Positions 1-12,718 of a stretch of 64,000 nt of DNA are shown here, piece after piece (position 1 is the stretch's first letter; each line of letters starts with the position of its first letter). Origin of the DNA: Paramarasmius palmivorus (lineage: Eukaryota > Basidiomycota > Agaricomycetes > Agaricales > Marasmiaceae); contig JAYKXP010000120.1 of NCBI GenBank assembly GCA_037176845.1, positions 1-64,000 on the forward strand, given 5' to 3'. The notes beneath the pieces are model-generated. The model was not told where the DNA came from. It searched no databases and worked only from the letters and a program-made list of their open reading frames with translations. The position numbers and the translations under genes were made by a program.

Positions 1-2234
1 ACTCGGTACAAAGATCAAGCACGTTTTTGCAGTAAGGTCGTGCCAACGAATTGACAATGGCCACATCCTCATCCAAAATCGGCGAACAGCGGAATGTCCT
101 TGGGATCGCCGAGTTGCTACGTCTAACAAGGCCTTCCAAACCTCTGGGTCCATGACTTACCATCAGTATGATAAACACCTGTTCGTCGCGAAGATTCGGA
201 CCGACTGTGTGGTATGTTAATGCTGACGCCATTCTGGGTTACTCAATACTGAACTTGAGTAGTGTATGGACTGTGGTGCGCCAACGACATAAAGATGCGA
301 ACAGTCGTATGGGAATCCAGCTATAGGTCACCGAGCATTAACTTTCGATGGTAGTCATCAACCAATCCGTCGCGGGATTGTCGTGACAGCGTCAGAGTAT
401 GTTCCCGACGTTGTCCTGAGACAGTTTGTCGAAGCTGAACCACCCTCCAGTTTCCACGGACGTGCGTGCGGCTCTATCGACATTATGATTCCGGAAATTA
501 GACCATTGGGGCCCGTAAAATGATCAGTGCGCTTCCGATGCTTGAACGACTCTTAGGGGGAAAACAGGTCGAGAGCAGAGCAGGTCTCGTAATGGCCTGG
601 AAGAATCGACTGGCATACTTCTGGTGGGTGGTGACCTCCACAGTCGATCAAGACCTGGGATGCACAAACCGAATACAAGAATGGTCAGTGTTGCAATTTG
701 GATGCGCTTCATCGCGATCTTATCAGTACTCAGTTCATACAGGGACCTATACACAGACTCCAGACAGCCCAGTGACATCGGATTGTGAACGGATCACTCA
801 GGGCATCACAACCTTCGTGGCCGCTGTTTGTGACAGACGCTTTAAGTTTTTCGGATAGAAGACAAGAGAAGAAAACGAGGCTATCATTCGCATAACTAAA
901 TTCGAACAGAATAGCCTGGAATACAGAACGTTCGAACCACAGGCCAACTACGGGCTCCCAAGTCCTCCCGCTGGTCTTGATTGGCAGTCAAACGTATGGG
1001 ATCATCCGGAAGCATGAAGCTGTCGACACTTGGAGATTGTTACCGTGCCAGGTCTTACCTTACTCGTTTGACGTGCACAACAGCGCTGCAGTATTTGCGG
1101 GTGATGTTGGCTCAGTTTTCCATACACAAGACATTCACACACCCGATCATATTTTGAACATCATTCCGCTCGTCACGCACAGCAACTGTAATCTTCAGCT
1201 GGCTTCAATTCAGATTCCTGGCTCAAGAAGATCAGACATTATTATTATCCATGTCAATGTACCTAACGGGTCATCATGCCACCTCGAGGTGAACTCCCTC
1301 GCCGTACATCGATCAACGATCCACTTCCTTGTTTTCCTTTTCCCCCCCACAGAGATGCTGTACGGGTCGGAGAGCCTAGATGGAACTAGTGAGGATCCTC
1401 AGTCTTCAGTTCGAGTCGTTGTATATTACTGACAACTTCCATGATTAAACATTCTAGGATATTAGGGGATGCAGCAGAGTTTAACATTATTGGTACTCGA
1501 TATATTGCAAAAGTAGTATGATATCTAGTTTGCAAGTTGTATATATAAATTTTGTATGCTTCACATTGGTACATATAAAGTTGTAATGAACTCATTCAAA
1601 CAGTACATTTGTGCTGTCCGAGAAGCTATGCATACAAATCTAATATTCGGATTTTGTACAATTTACTCGACATGCATGTGTCCAAAGCGAGTGTTTACAA
1701 GAAATGTTTGGAGCAAAGAACTAAAGCAACTACTCCCATTCTCGCCAAACACCATACTTCGTCTGAGCGGACCTACCAGCTGATCATTCCAAGCATACCC
1801 TCCACTTCCCTGCCAATGCCAAATGCGCGCCTGAGTTACCCCACCAGCACTTACGTCCATCCATTTAACAACGCGAGATCAGTAGTCACACACTGGACCG
1901 AGCATATTTCCTTGATCGTAGTCCATGGAGAGTTACTGACTGTTCCTGTACAATCAAATAAGCGGTCCGTGACTAGGGGAAGCATTAGTTGACTGTGCGG
2001 TCAATGATGGAAATTTAAGGCACATTACTCGTTTAGAGGTCTCACAACGGCGACTAGTCTGGATCTTCATCCTAGGGAAGTACCACAGGCAACGAGCATC
2101 ATACTCGCATTTATCATCCACTCTCAATCATACCCAAGAATCAAAGCATATGAGCAGCTTTGCTCCCCTGTCCCAATTCTGTCGCTGCCCTAGCGTGTCG
2201 TTTATACCCAACCAACAGCTCCTACCGAACTCCT
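1..2234. other. No supportable gene
   Basis: I see no recognisable gene here. Open frames of 60-150 codons occur on both strands but none shows a family motif, and none joins a neighbour through convincing splice sites. A short stretch from the ATG at 57 (residues VLGIAELL) faintly recalls the start of basidiomycete F-box proteins but dies within 35 codons. The adjacent DIB1/TRR1 stretch carries many small indels, so a real gene in this part could be hidden by frame breaks. Confidence 0.3.
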
Positions 2235-3400
2235 CTAGCGACAGTCTCTCGTAGCTTTCGTGTGCAGAACGTCTTGACCTGCACCTTCCACTTTCGCTCT
2301 CGCCAATAAAGACTGGAGTACTACAGCCCCACCAAATTTCATGTCATCTCTCGACAGTTTGCAGATCCGCGCGCGAACTAAGGCTCTCAACCCCTGCACG
2401 TCGGAAATCGCAGTCCACCCAGCCATGATACGCTGACTCTTGAATAGCCTCCCCAAAACTGATGTGCATATTTGGCAGAGATTGGGGCGCACCATACCCA
2501 AGCACGTGAATCGATCCTCATCTTCTTGAAGCTTCGCGCTGGATAGCAGGCAGGTGATGGTCCTTCCACGGGGCTGTGACATCATCCCTCGAAATACTCC
2601 AAGCAACTCCAACAACCGCATATTCAGCAGTGCTTGAGGTGCGTAGCGGCGCGCTATTGTCCCTTCCGGCGGTGGGGAGGAGGGCGGTGCCTTGTGGGAG
2701 GAGGTTCTGCACCCATGGGTAACAATTCAGCTAGGGTAAGAATGTGCACGAGTAGTGATAGATGAGGGTTGTCGTTGTACACCCCAGCTCGGGCCAAAGG
2801 ACAAATCGATGTCCATCTATGGGGTATTTTTGGTGAGGTAAGGTTACAGGGTGCGATATGACCTGCCGTCTGTAACGCTGTGAATAGGAGAAACGTGTGT
2901 ATGGGGGTGAGAGTGGATGGTGTTGGGGGGTAACGTGTTGCAGCTCGAATAGAGGAAGAATGGCGTATTTGAGATTGAGACAATGACCGGCTAAACTGCC
3001 CAGCAATCTTCCAAAGTAGCGTCCTTTTTCTGGAGCTTGTCTGCTTGTGTCTGGGTCAATGCACGACTCAACTGTGTTATGAAGGACCAAGAAGGAGGAG
3101 GAGAGGCGATGCGGAAGTTGATAAAACGTGCACAGAGGATGTACCAGCACGGCAAGGGTGTGATCAATGCGACGACGTTCAAAGGATCTGAACCATCGTG
3201 CCATTGCATTGCAGCTACTGAGGACTTGTTCATGTTGTTTTGAGTACAGAAAGAGGATTGGTCGACGATTGGAGTTGCTGCAGGATTGGCGTCCATGGTC
3301 AAAAGAGACAGCAGTTGGCTCAAATGCAGTGTCACACAAACGCGACGCGACTGTGATCCACAAGTCCATTACCCAGTCTACAGTACGGCCACTGTCAAAG
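2235..3400 (-). other. Unresolved, possibly coding, minus-strand stretch
   Basis: Several minus-strand frames (2235-2621, 2518-2712, 2991-3335, 2731-3369) overlap with coding-like composition, but no single frame stays open and I recognise no domain. This could be a gene with frameshifts like those in DIB1 just to the right, or chance open frames in GC-richer DNA. The 2991-3335 frame (114 codons) ends at a normal stop but has no informative motif. I assign no function. Confidence 0.2.
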
Positions 3401-3660
3401 TTCTATTTTGTCTGTAGGATCTATCTAACAATGAGGCTAGGATTTTTGCGTCGTCCAAAGCCTTCATGCATTTGCGTGAGGTGTCTGGATGCCTGCCATT
3501 TCTCTCTTATTAAATCACGTTTTATGGCGCTCACGATCGAAGAGTTACGCTTTGACCGTTCTTGTAATCCATTCATTATTGCAAGCTACAACCAAAAAGA
3601 CATGTATTCATTGTGCGACCATCGCTTCAAAGACCATAAGCATAGAGACCGGAGACATCC

Positions 3661-4307
3661 TCAATACCTGTATCGCGTAGAGTAATCTGCCCGTGCCCAG
3701 GTTAGAAAAAAAAAAAAAGACCGAGACGATGATTGCACACGCACCCTTCGGAGAGACAACCAACCACGACCTTTAGATGATCTCCACTCTATATACTGTC
3801 TCTATGATGTCAATCATTTCTTGCTTGTTGTCCATGGCCCAATTCTGCTCGTGTTGGTATTCAGTCCTCGCGAAGCTAGAAAACACGACTCACATCTTGT
3901 TGTATGTTACCGGTTCCTAAATCGATCATTATGTGCTTGTTCCTACAATATCATCCAAAAGTGAGCCATGGGTCAGATATTGAGAGATGGCGTCACCGAT
4001 AGAAGAACATGACCGTGCAGGGATCATAAAATTCGTACATCTACTGACCAATTAGCGTCTCTCCGAGTACCTTTTCAAGTAAGTAGATACGCACTTTGTT
4101 AAAGTCCGGTACCTCAGTTATGTCACATAGTAAATCACTAGCGAAATTCTGCACCTTCTCAGCGACTCCGTAGAGTGTTTCGTCCATGGTCATGCATTGG
4201 CTGTCCCAATCATGACCAAATCGAATGACAACTACACGGTCCTCCTCGATTTGATAGCTTCATACTACATGCCAACCGGAAGGAAGATGAGGCAGGAAGT
4301 AGGACAT
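3661..4307 (-). CDS. DIB1: Dib1/Dim1, U5 snRNP thioredoxin-fold protein (frame disturbed)
   Basis: Dib1/Dim1 is a small thioredoxin-fold protein of the U4/U6.U5 tri-snRNP, needed for pre-mRNA splicing in the nucleus. Conserved blocks read clearly on the minus strand: MSYFLPHLPSGWHV at the start, EEDRVVVIRFGHDWDSQCMT, MDETLYGVAEKVQNFA, DITEVPDFNK, MYEFYDPCTVMFFYR, NKHIMIDLGTGN and NWAMDNKQEMIDIIETVYR. Introns are 4041-4094, 3943-3996, 3845-3893 and 3687-3744, all GT-AG. The spliced exons total 432 nt, giving 143 residues, which is the normal family length. The sequence nevertheless holds paired insertions and deletions near codons 14-22, in NFAVIYL, in the GTGNNNK block and near the C-terminus, and the shifted pieces contain in-frame TGA and TAA. 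It is therefore either an essential gene seen through local assembly error or a recently broken copy. It diverges from TRR1. Confidence 0.85.
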
Positions 4308-4621
4308 GGTGGGGCAAGGTCAAAGAGTGAGAAAGGCTGTGCAGCGAAATTCCGAATGTTTCGTTGAATGCCTATCTTATCGCCGCTGACCATCACACCT
4401 GATCTTATCAAAATGCACGTGTGGATATTGATCAGCGTCGGAACGACGTTGCGCAGCATTTCCACCTTTTTTTTTCCGCCTTTAAAAAAGCTCTTCCATC
4501 TGGCCGCTTTCTCTCGTCAATACGTGGTCCCGACGTCTCTTTTTTTTATCCTACAGAAAATTCCTCTGTTGTATCATTAGCTGCCTCAACTTCTACAATC
4601 TCCCTCAAATCCTACTCAACC
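4308..4621. promoter_or_regulatory. Shared divergent promoter of DIB1 and TRR1
   Basis: This 314-bp gap separates the DIB1 start (minus) from the TRR1 start (plus), so both promoters must lie here. The TRR1-proximal half is rich in C and T, with poly-T/CT tracts around 4468-4545 and an A/T patch (TTTAAAAAAG) near 4481. CT-rich tracts are usual in fungal core promoters. I see no strong TATA box or other factor site that I would name. Confidence 0.5.
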
Positions 4622-5985
<1,364 letters not shown>

Positions 5986-6309
5986 GAGGTAAGCTTTTCA
6001 AGGCCGGTTCCATGAAACAAAACTGAGTGATGGTTGCAGCTTCATCTTTTTCAGGTCGTTTTACATCCATTTCGGTACTTGAAGAATACTGTATATAATG
6101 CAATTTAGAAATTTCAACCCTTGTGATATACACTTGTAAGAGCAGATACACCATTACTTCTCCCATCAAACAAAGCATGTCCTTGATTATTTCGCAAGGC
6201 CTACGGTATACGAATATGTACGTATAACAAAAAAACAATCCTTCTAGTACACACACGGCAAGAAATGCTTTTCTTCTATTCCCGATACTGAAAGCCCAAA
6301 ACCCGTGTT
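5986..6309. other. Convergent 3' intergenic region (TRR1/PCT1)
   Basis: TRR1 and PCT1 converge on this 324-bp gap. It is AT-rich toward the middle and should hold both 3' UTRs and polyadenylation signals. I see no further gene. Open frames on the minus strand here are shadows of the TRR1 last exon. Confidence 0.5.
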
Positions 6310-7889
6310 CTACCGTTTCCCAGGAGGGACAGGACTAGCGGCCCTTGAATCGTCGTAATCACTTCCTTCAGCCTTCAATTCGTCCCTACCCATCTTGTGC
6401 AGCTTTGCATCAAAGTCTCTGCGTCTATATCCAGAGACAATGCGTTCGAGTAATTCGGAGGTGGATACACCCGGCGTGCGTCGAGTTGGGATGAACTTGC
6501 CTTTTGCATCTTGTTAGGATAGTGTACGGGAGCGGAGAGAGTGGGGGAACATACCCTGTGCCTTGACAAATGCATAGACGTCGTCGTGTCCTTCAGCCAC
6601 ATACGGATCCTCATCGTGAGCGACATAGTCGATTTCATATTTGTCCAAGAAGGCTTGGTCGATGATCCAGGGTGCTTCGGGAACGACTTGGTCGACCCAG
6701 CGACAGTGGCGGACAGCTTCTAGTCTGTAGATGCGACTCTTTAGAACAGGGATAATACGAGATGGGAGTGGAACGTACCGCTCAGCATGGATCATAATGG
6801 ATTTAGATTTATGCTCTTTGACTAGTTCGTCTGAGCATACTCCTACGAGAAGGTAGACGTTGGGGAAAGATAGTTTGGCTTGACGGAGTTGGAGGGCATG
6901 GCTGGGAGTATGGCGCTTCAGAGAGGGCGGGAGAAGCAATGAAAAAGGCGAAGAACATACCCAAAGTGGAAGAGGTCATACACGCCTGTAAGAGAACCAA
7001 AGGGTGACGTCAGAAGAACGAAAAAATGATTGGTTGATGATGCGATGAGATGAGATATGACGAACGTTCGACGCGAAGAAGAAAAAAAAAGTTGGCGAGG
7101 AAGAGCGTGAAGGAAAAAGGGGTAGTCATTGTAACAACGAAAGACAAACGCACCATCAGCATAGACCCTTACTGGCCTATCCGTAGGAGGCTCGTTGATC
7201 TTGTATTTGCGCCAGGTTTCGCCAGTGATAGCCGTCCTGACAAATGACTGAATGTCTTCTGGAGTAAGTGCAGCGGGATTGAAATGCAGTGCATCGGCAG
7301 TTTGCTGGGGTACGGGAGGTTCTATTGGAGAACTCTGTTGTTGTGATTGTTGTTGTTGCTGCTGCTGTTGCTGTTGGAGCATTTCGCGCGTAGTGTTGAG
7401 ATTAAACTCGGAGGTTGAGGTATCGTCGGAGGGGAACGAGGGGGTAACGGGTGTGTTTAGTGTAGAGGTAGAGGAGGAATGATGATGGTGATGATGATGG
7501 AGTTTTGAAGAGCCGGAATGAGAATCTGGACCTGCTGTTGTACTGGATTCTACGTCTCCATCATAGGTCGGAGAATCGACACCGTCCGAATCTGAAGTCA
7601 GACTGGCAGCTAGATGATGTCGGTGTTGAAGAGGACGAGAAGTAGCTGGTGGAGGAGGCTTCAACGTGCGTCGAGTAGCAGTTGGAGGCACCGAAGCTTG
7701 AGAAGCTGCATCAGATACATCCCCATGATCGTTGTCTTCTTCAGAGGCGTCTTTGGGAAAGGAAGTCAGTTCCACTGCTGCTGAAAGACTCGTAAACGCA
7801 CCATATGCAGGTGAATCCAAGGCTCTTGGATGCTTGCCAAAGGACCGTTTTCTCGAACCAAGCCCTTTCCGATGTGTGTCTGGTTCCAT
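6310..7889 (-). CDS. PCT1: Choline-phosphate cytidylyltransferase
   Basis: This enzyme makes CDP-choline from CTP and phosphocholine, the rate-setting step of the Kennedy route to phosphatidylcholine, on nuclear/ER membranes. Exons on the minus strand are 7889-7154, 6985-6961, 6901-6779, 6724-6555 and 6500-6310. They sum to 1,245 nt, or 414 residues. Conserved blocks are [23 protein letters not shown] (the HxGH nucleotide-binding motif appears as HFGH), LLVGVCSDELVKEHKSK, the HAER and VRHCRWVDQVV blocks, DYVAHDEDPY and the signature TPGVSTSELLERIV. The first 200 residues are low complexity, with poly-His, poly-Gln and Ser/Pro tracts, longer than in yeast Pct1. The tail after the catalytic domain is short, so the amphipathic membrane helix is not obvious. 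Introns 2-4 are 54-59 bp; intron 1 is 168 bp and splits the DG/GVYD block. Confidence 0.95.
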
Positions 7890-8170
7890 CTTTAATAGTC
7901 ACACGTCACAACAGTCACCTTTTTAGCCTCCACACTGACGCGGTGGCTGCGCTTGCAATGAACTGAGATGATGATGGTTCGCAATAGAGATGCAGAAGCA
8001 AGGGAAGCAAGGGATTTTCAGGTCTAAATTGAATCACCTGTCACTAGCTACGGGGGCCAGGGTGCGTGTTCAAGTACATAATGATATTGCAGTACATCCA
8101 TGGTACATCCGATTTGTATAGATACATGATACATACATCCATCTATAATCTAACTCGAATATCTTGTCAA

Positions 8171-9028
8171 TTACTCATAGTCACCTCCATCCCAGCCTCC
8201 CTTATCTCTCACGCCTCTTCTACCAACAACACCCACGCTTCCTTTGGTCTTGGATTTGCGTCCTCCGAGTTCCTTGTACATTGCGCGCATCTCCACTTTC
8301 CCTGGACTGGTTTGGACCTCTGCTTCTAAACGCCATTTCTCTTCTCGAATTTCCTTTGGGGTCTGATAGCCCGATCCTGAACCTGGTGAAGCGTACCCCG
8401 ATCGCGTCCGGTGAGAGTTGATTCCGGTGGTGTCGTATGAAGTGTCTGCACGTTCGGTGAGAGATTTGAGGTGTGTTAAGCGCCAGTTCTGCTTGGATTC
8501 CCGTTTAGTCCATTTACCGGCAGGTAGCGAGTCATCGTGGAAATTGTCACGACGATAGTGTTGGAACCAAACTGTAAGCACCGATGAGCTTTCGAGTCTG
8601 TTCCAATCAGTCGAACGTACCATAGTTTAGTGTCTGACTCTTGTTCCATTTCCTGGACACTCGACTACATCTGGCGAGGTCCTTGATAGAGAGGTATGAA
8701 AATAGTCGTTGGGAGACTTGAGTAGGAAAGATTTTCAGAGGATCCCTAGTGGGCTTGTTTGGGATTGGTGCGAGAGGTCGTCTTGATGGTGATGAGGGTC
8801 TAGTACGGGCTGGTGTTCCAGGTATAGAGACCTGAAATAATATGTATAAGGAGGAAGCTAAGCGTAAAATGGCAAATTACTCACGACATTGACCCACTCA
8901 TCCGATTCATCGGAATCCTCGCCGGAATGGTTATTGCCATTATCCTTGTTATTGACGCTGAGAGTGTTAAGTTTGCGTTCTAGGTCGTTTGTGTTTGAGC
9001 GCAGGACGTCCTGTAGAAGGGTACTCAT
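8171..9028 (-). CDS. F-box protein
   Basis: F-box proteins bind Skp1 and bring substrates to SCF ubiquitin ligases. Exons are 9028-8885, 8831-8621 and 8571-8171 (756 nt, 251 residues), with introns of 53 and 49 bp. An acidic Ser/Asp stretch (EDSDESDEWVNV) is followed by a Pro/Ser-rich linker and then the F-box at about residues 80-110 (IFPTQVSQRLFSYLSIKDLARCSRVSRKWN, seen in two parts as LFSYLSIKDLARC and VSRKWN). After it comes a block WFQHYRRDNFHDDSLPAGKW and a basic C-terminus rich in Gly, Ser and Lys. There are no WD40 or LRR repeats, so the substrate-binding part is not identifiable. The second intron keeps an open frame, which makes a false downstream ATG at 8623. It shares its promoter with eL8, which may mean growth-linked expression. 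Confidence 0.8.
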
Positions 9029-9225
9029 CGTTCGAAAGCAACAACCAGAAATCTATGGAATCTGCTTTATAAAAAGTCAGGAGCCAATGACGTAGTTGCA
9101 CCTGTCCGGCAATCCCCGTTCACGTGACCAAAGCCTTTCGTCCACATCCACATTTCCATACACCGTCAGGGTTTCCTCTTCGTGTCCCTCCAAACCTCCA
9201 TCAAGACCCTCAAGACCGACAAAAA
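9029..9225. promoter_or_regulatory. Divergent promoter with TCACGTGA box (F-box gene / eL8)
   Basis: These 197 bp lie between two divergent start codons. A palindromic TCACGTGA occurs at 9120-9127, the E-box type bound by bHLH factors such as Cbf1. A pyrimidine-rich tract (TTTCCTCTTCGTGTCCCTCC) follows at about 9171-9190, just upstream of the eL8 ATG, as is common in ribosomal protein genes. The assignment of a binding factor is inference. Confidence 0.55.
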
Positions 9226-10396
9226 ATGGTGAGTATGCCCTCTTGATACATGTAGAGGAGCTCTAGCGTCTCCTGCTCTATTCCAAGTCGATGGATGGTG
9301 AGTTTTTAGTTGGATGAAGCTGCGTGCGCGCGCTAACTGATGTTTGATTTCAGATCCAAGGATGAATTTGTCTTCATCCTTTTGCTGAGCCTTTTATTGG
9401 GGCTATGAAGCACTTTGCTGGGTCATCCTTTGGATGACGCTAGAGCTCCGAGTTCTGTCGTCGTTTTGAACGCACGCTGACTCGTCTCAATGACCAGCCC
9501 AAGGCCAAATCCGGAACCGGCAAGAAGCCCGCTGCTGCTCCCTTCGGTGCTAGCAAGGCCCAGAAAAAGACCAAGAACCCTCTCTTCGAGGCTCACCCCA
9601 AGAACTTTGCCATTGGTCAAGATATCCAACCCAAATCCGACCTTACCCGTTTCGTGAAATGGCCCGCCTACGTCCGTCTCCAGCGCCAAAAGGTTATCCT
9701 TAACCAGCGCCTCAAGGTTCCTCCTGCCATCGCCCAGTTCCAACATACCCTCGACAAGAACACCGCTACTCAATTGTTCAAGTTGTTGAACAAGTACCGC
9801 CCTGAGAGCAAGGTCGAGAAGAAGGAGAGGCTCGTCAAGGAGGCTGAAAAGGTCGAGGCCGGCAAGAAGGAGGTCAGTCGCGTTATATTACTTTTCGCTA
9901 GTGATAGATACTAATGTTTAAACAGGAGACGAAGAAGCCTCTTTTCGTCAAGTACGGTCTTAACCACATCGTCGCGCTCATCGAAGCCAAGAAGGCATCC
10001 CTTGTCGTTATTGCCCACGATGTCGACCCCATTGAGCTCGTTGTATTCCTTCCCGCTCTTTGCAGAAAAATGGGTGTCCCATACGTTATCGTCAAGGGCA
10101 AGGCACGTCTTGGTACGGTCGTACACAAGAAGACTGCCGCTGTTGTCGCTCTTCAGGATGTCAAGTCCGAGGATCAGCGTGAGCTTGCTACCCTCGTATC
10201 TGCTGCCAAGGCCAACTTGTACGTCTTTGTGTATCTTCCTCGGTGGACGCTTCTCACATCTGTTCATAGCTCCGACAAGTATGAAGAGCATCGTCGTCAA
10301 TGGGGTGGAGGCATTCGTGGCAACAAGTCGGCACAGATGTTGAGGAAGAGGGCAAAGGCTGCGGGTCAAAGCACTGCCAACGTCACCAAGCTTTAA
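9226..10396 (+). CDS. RPL8: 60S ribosomal protein eL8 (L7a/L8)
   Basis: eL8 is a structural protein of the large ribosomal subunit. Exons are 9226-9228, 9498-9872, 9926-10218 and 10270-10396: 798 nt, 265 residues, the normal family length. The first exon is only the ATG, followed directly by GTGAGT, a layout common in fungal ribosomal protein genes. The protein starts [18 protein letters not shown] and contains [34 protein letters not shown] and the L7Ae/L30e-type RNA-binding core [20 protein letters not shown] followed by [18 protein letters not shown]. It ends [17 protein letters not shown]...TKL. All frames and splice sites are clean, in contrast to DIB1. Codon use is biased as expected for a highly expressed gene. 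Confidence 0.97.
9229..9497 (+). ncRNA. Long first intron of eL8; possible hosted RNA or cryptic exon
   Basis: At 269 bp this intron is about five times the local norm. Inside it is a complete-looking second intron at 9299-9352 (GTGAGT donor, CTAAC branch, TTTCAG acceptor). Two small hairpins built from GGATGA/TCATCC arms lie at about 9359-9381 and 9421-9438. Ribosomal protein introns often host snoRNAs, and CTGA (box D-like) tetranucleotides occur, but I find no perfect TGATGA box C, so an RNA gene is only a possibility. A non-coding leader exon is the other reading. Confidence 0.3.
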
Positions 10397-12242
10397 GCCT
10401 GATTTATCATTAGCATGCGTTTTGACGCCATACATATGTAGTAGTTATGAGTATGTTGTATATGGAAGTCTTCATACTTTGTCTTTGCTCTCAACGATGG
10501 AAACCTGGAACGACATGCCCAGAATGCTTAGTCGCATTACACGTAAGGGGGACGGCTTGAAAAGGGGCCCCAGACACCCCAAAATATCTGCTCAATGTAA
10601 AGTTGCCCAGATTTGTGATGAATCATCCTCCAAGACAATTACTGTTTAGCTGAAATTCAGCCATTATCAATTCCAGAGGAACTTAGTGCAGATTCAGATG
10701 GCTAATGTGTGAATAAGGTGAATGAAAAATCAGCTGTTTTTTTCCCCCTTTTCAGTACCTAAATCAAGTGCAAGTAGATTTATCTCTTTACAGCTGAAAT
10801 ACTCACCCACCTGTTTCATCTGGCTCTCAAATGAAAGGGCACTGTCTGTCATAGTACACTTAAATACAGAAAATAGTGTTTTCATGGGTCAGGCTTAATT
10901 TAGCATGGCAAGTGTAAGAGATGGTGTGCAAATGTCTATATTCCACACTAACTATTACACTGACTTGCTCCTCCTGCTGGCCAAGTTCACATACAACAGC
11001 ATGCTGACAACATGCTGATGTGCTGCATTTTGGCATGACATGGATGTTGAACACTTGACTGTGTATCAGTATGTGTGCTATGCACGACACTTGCATCTGT
11101 GGTCAATCCTAGATGACAAGAAAGAGTTTACCATACTATCTCATGGAACAGCCAGAAGCACTTATACCAAACCAATAGTACACAGTATTTATAAGGACTA
11201 TACAGTATATTTGTCAGGCTAGCTTCTGTACTTACCAATGTATGTATTACTGCTCACTAAGAGGATTCAGTAGTCTTAGCAAGACTTGACATACTTACTT
11301 ATACACATTCTCACTTATGTAGTGTAGATTATCTTGTATAGAGTAAGTAACAGTATGTAAGGCATACTTGTAATGGTCTAGTAGCCTCGGTTCAATCTCA
11401 TACAATTAACTACCTCACCTAACAAGCATCTTAAGTTCTACACAAGTATAACTCTCAAAGCCCCAACAATGTGGGTTGAGACACATATTAACCACTGTGC
11501 ACCATCCTGGTTCTCACTGCTCTAGGTTATGGGCTCTGATGACAAGTTAGTCACCATCAACACTTTGAAACAATTCTGGTGTAGATTGGTAATGACCACT
11601 GAACCTGGTATGAAAGTAACCAAGTAATAGATGCTAATAGTAGGTCTAGCACTACTGTGGACAGTGTGTGCAAGTGTGGTTCGTTGTGATCAGAGCTGCC
11701 ATGCTTAGAATCACACACAAAACTAATAGTTCAAGTGATAATACACTTCTAGTAGACTAGAGTAAGGTATAATACACCTTTTAATAGGATATGTATGTGT
11801 GTGTTTCACTTGTAAAAGCTATATGAACAATGCTAAGGGCTAATAATAGCTTTCTTGGGCCTGACCTAATACAGTGCAAAATGTCACATCTCTTACACAT
11901 GGGTTTTGACCCAAAGAAAAATTTTCTGGATTTTTTCATTATTTTTCCCAAACCCAGCTCCTCAAAAAACAGTGATTTATGAAAAGAAAAGTTTTTTCCC
12001 ACAGTGTTTCACTTTTTTTGGCCCAAAAATTTCCAAAGTATGGGCGCTAAACTGCAGATCCAGGGAGGTGGTAGCTCTGAGGACCCCTGAATGTTTTCCC
12101 ATCTATACAACTCACCACTACTAGCATGAATTTCCATACAATTTGAGCCTTGTTCAACTTCTCATGTCTCTGTCGATGAGGTAGGAGAGTGATATGTCAC
12201 ATTTGATGGCTGCCTGCCAGGGTCCTCCTCCAGCTGCAGTGA
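10397..12242. other. Non-coding transition from gene island to repeats
   Basis: Right of eL8 the sequence becomes AT-rich and loses coding character. No protein motif is visible. A stretch near 11,665-11,705 (CAAGTGTGGTTCG..GTGATCAGAGCTGCC) is the reverse complement of a motif also found near 21,640-21,690 and 60,395-60,435, so part of this region derives from a dispersed repeat family. The stretch at 11,900-12,060 has A/T-rich runs with no clear function. Confidence 0.5.
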
Positions 12243-12247
12243 GTTTC
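12243..12247. repeat. Target-site duplication GTTTC, left copy
   Basis: GTTTC stands directly before the left chromovirus LTR. The same five bases follow the right LTR at 32567-32571. A matching 5-bp duplication shows that the whole 12248-32566 block entered as one element. Confidence 0.85.
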
Positions 12248-12705
12248 TGTAAAGACCTGGACCAAAATAGATAGGATAAGATGAAAGGAAATAGAGAACA
12301 GAGAGACTAGACCATTTACAGCCCGTCTAGACTATTGTTGGGGTCACTGACAACACCAACAAAGCTGAATTGAACACTGTGAAGTGCTAGGAAGACTATA
12401 TCGCTAGGCGACTTGAACAAATATAGCCGGAGGTGAAGGAGATAAACACAGTGGGTGCTGGAGATAACTGTACGAATGTAGGCTTAAGAGGTAAAAGTGT
12501 TAATTCCAAGACTACTGATACAGATACAAGTACATCATTTAAATACTGAAAAGAGTGTTTGTACAAAAAAAATGGCTGTAAATATCATATATACAATGAC
12601 AAAGCTTAAGCGAAGATGTTATCATGCTGGCAATATGACGGTTTTTGGCTATGTTGAATACCCTAATTGATGAAAAAGATTGTGAGGCACTCTATGGTCC
12701 TTACA
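12248..12705 (-). repeat. 3' LTR of the chromovirus
   Basis: This LTR is 458 bp. It differs from its partner at 32107-32566 at about 21 positions, of which about 20 are transitions, plus one 2-bp indel. Several differences are TG in one copy against CA in the other, as if both came from a lost CG. The internal AATTCCAAGACTAC (12502-12515) matches the self-priming sequence. Confidence 0.92.
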
Positions 12706-12718
12706 TTACCCCCTCCTT
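12706..12718 (-). other. Polypurine tract
   Basis: Read on the minus strand, AAGGAGGGGGTAA abuts the 3' LTR. A purine run at this position primes plus-strand DNA synthesis in LTR elements and independently fixes the element's orientation. Confidence 0.85.

Noticed and set aside
57..170. F-box-like start (VLGIAELL) at the left edge
   Set aside because: The frame ends within 35 codons and no F-box second half or splice continuation could be found.
977..1432. 151-codon open frame
   Set aside because: No motif and no link to neighbours. Plausible as a chance frame in DNA of this composition or as decayed sequence.
7252..7482. Plus-strand frame with poly-Cys
   Set aside because: Shadow of the poly-Gln tract in PCT1 exon 1.
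8571..8623. ATG at 8623 as start of a separate small protein
   Set aside because: It lies inside the 49-bp intron of the F-box gene, and splicing restores the conserved frame.
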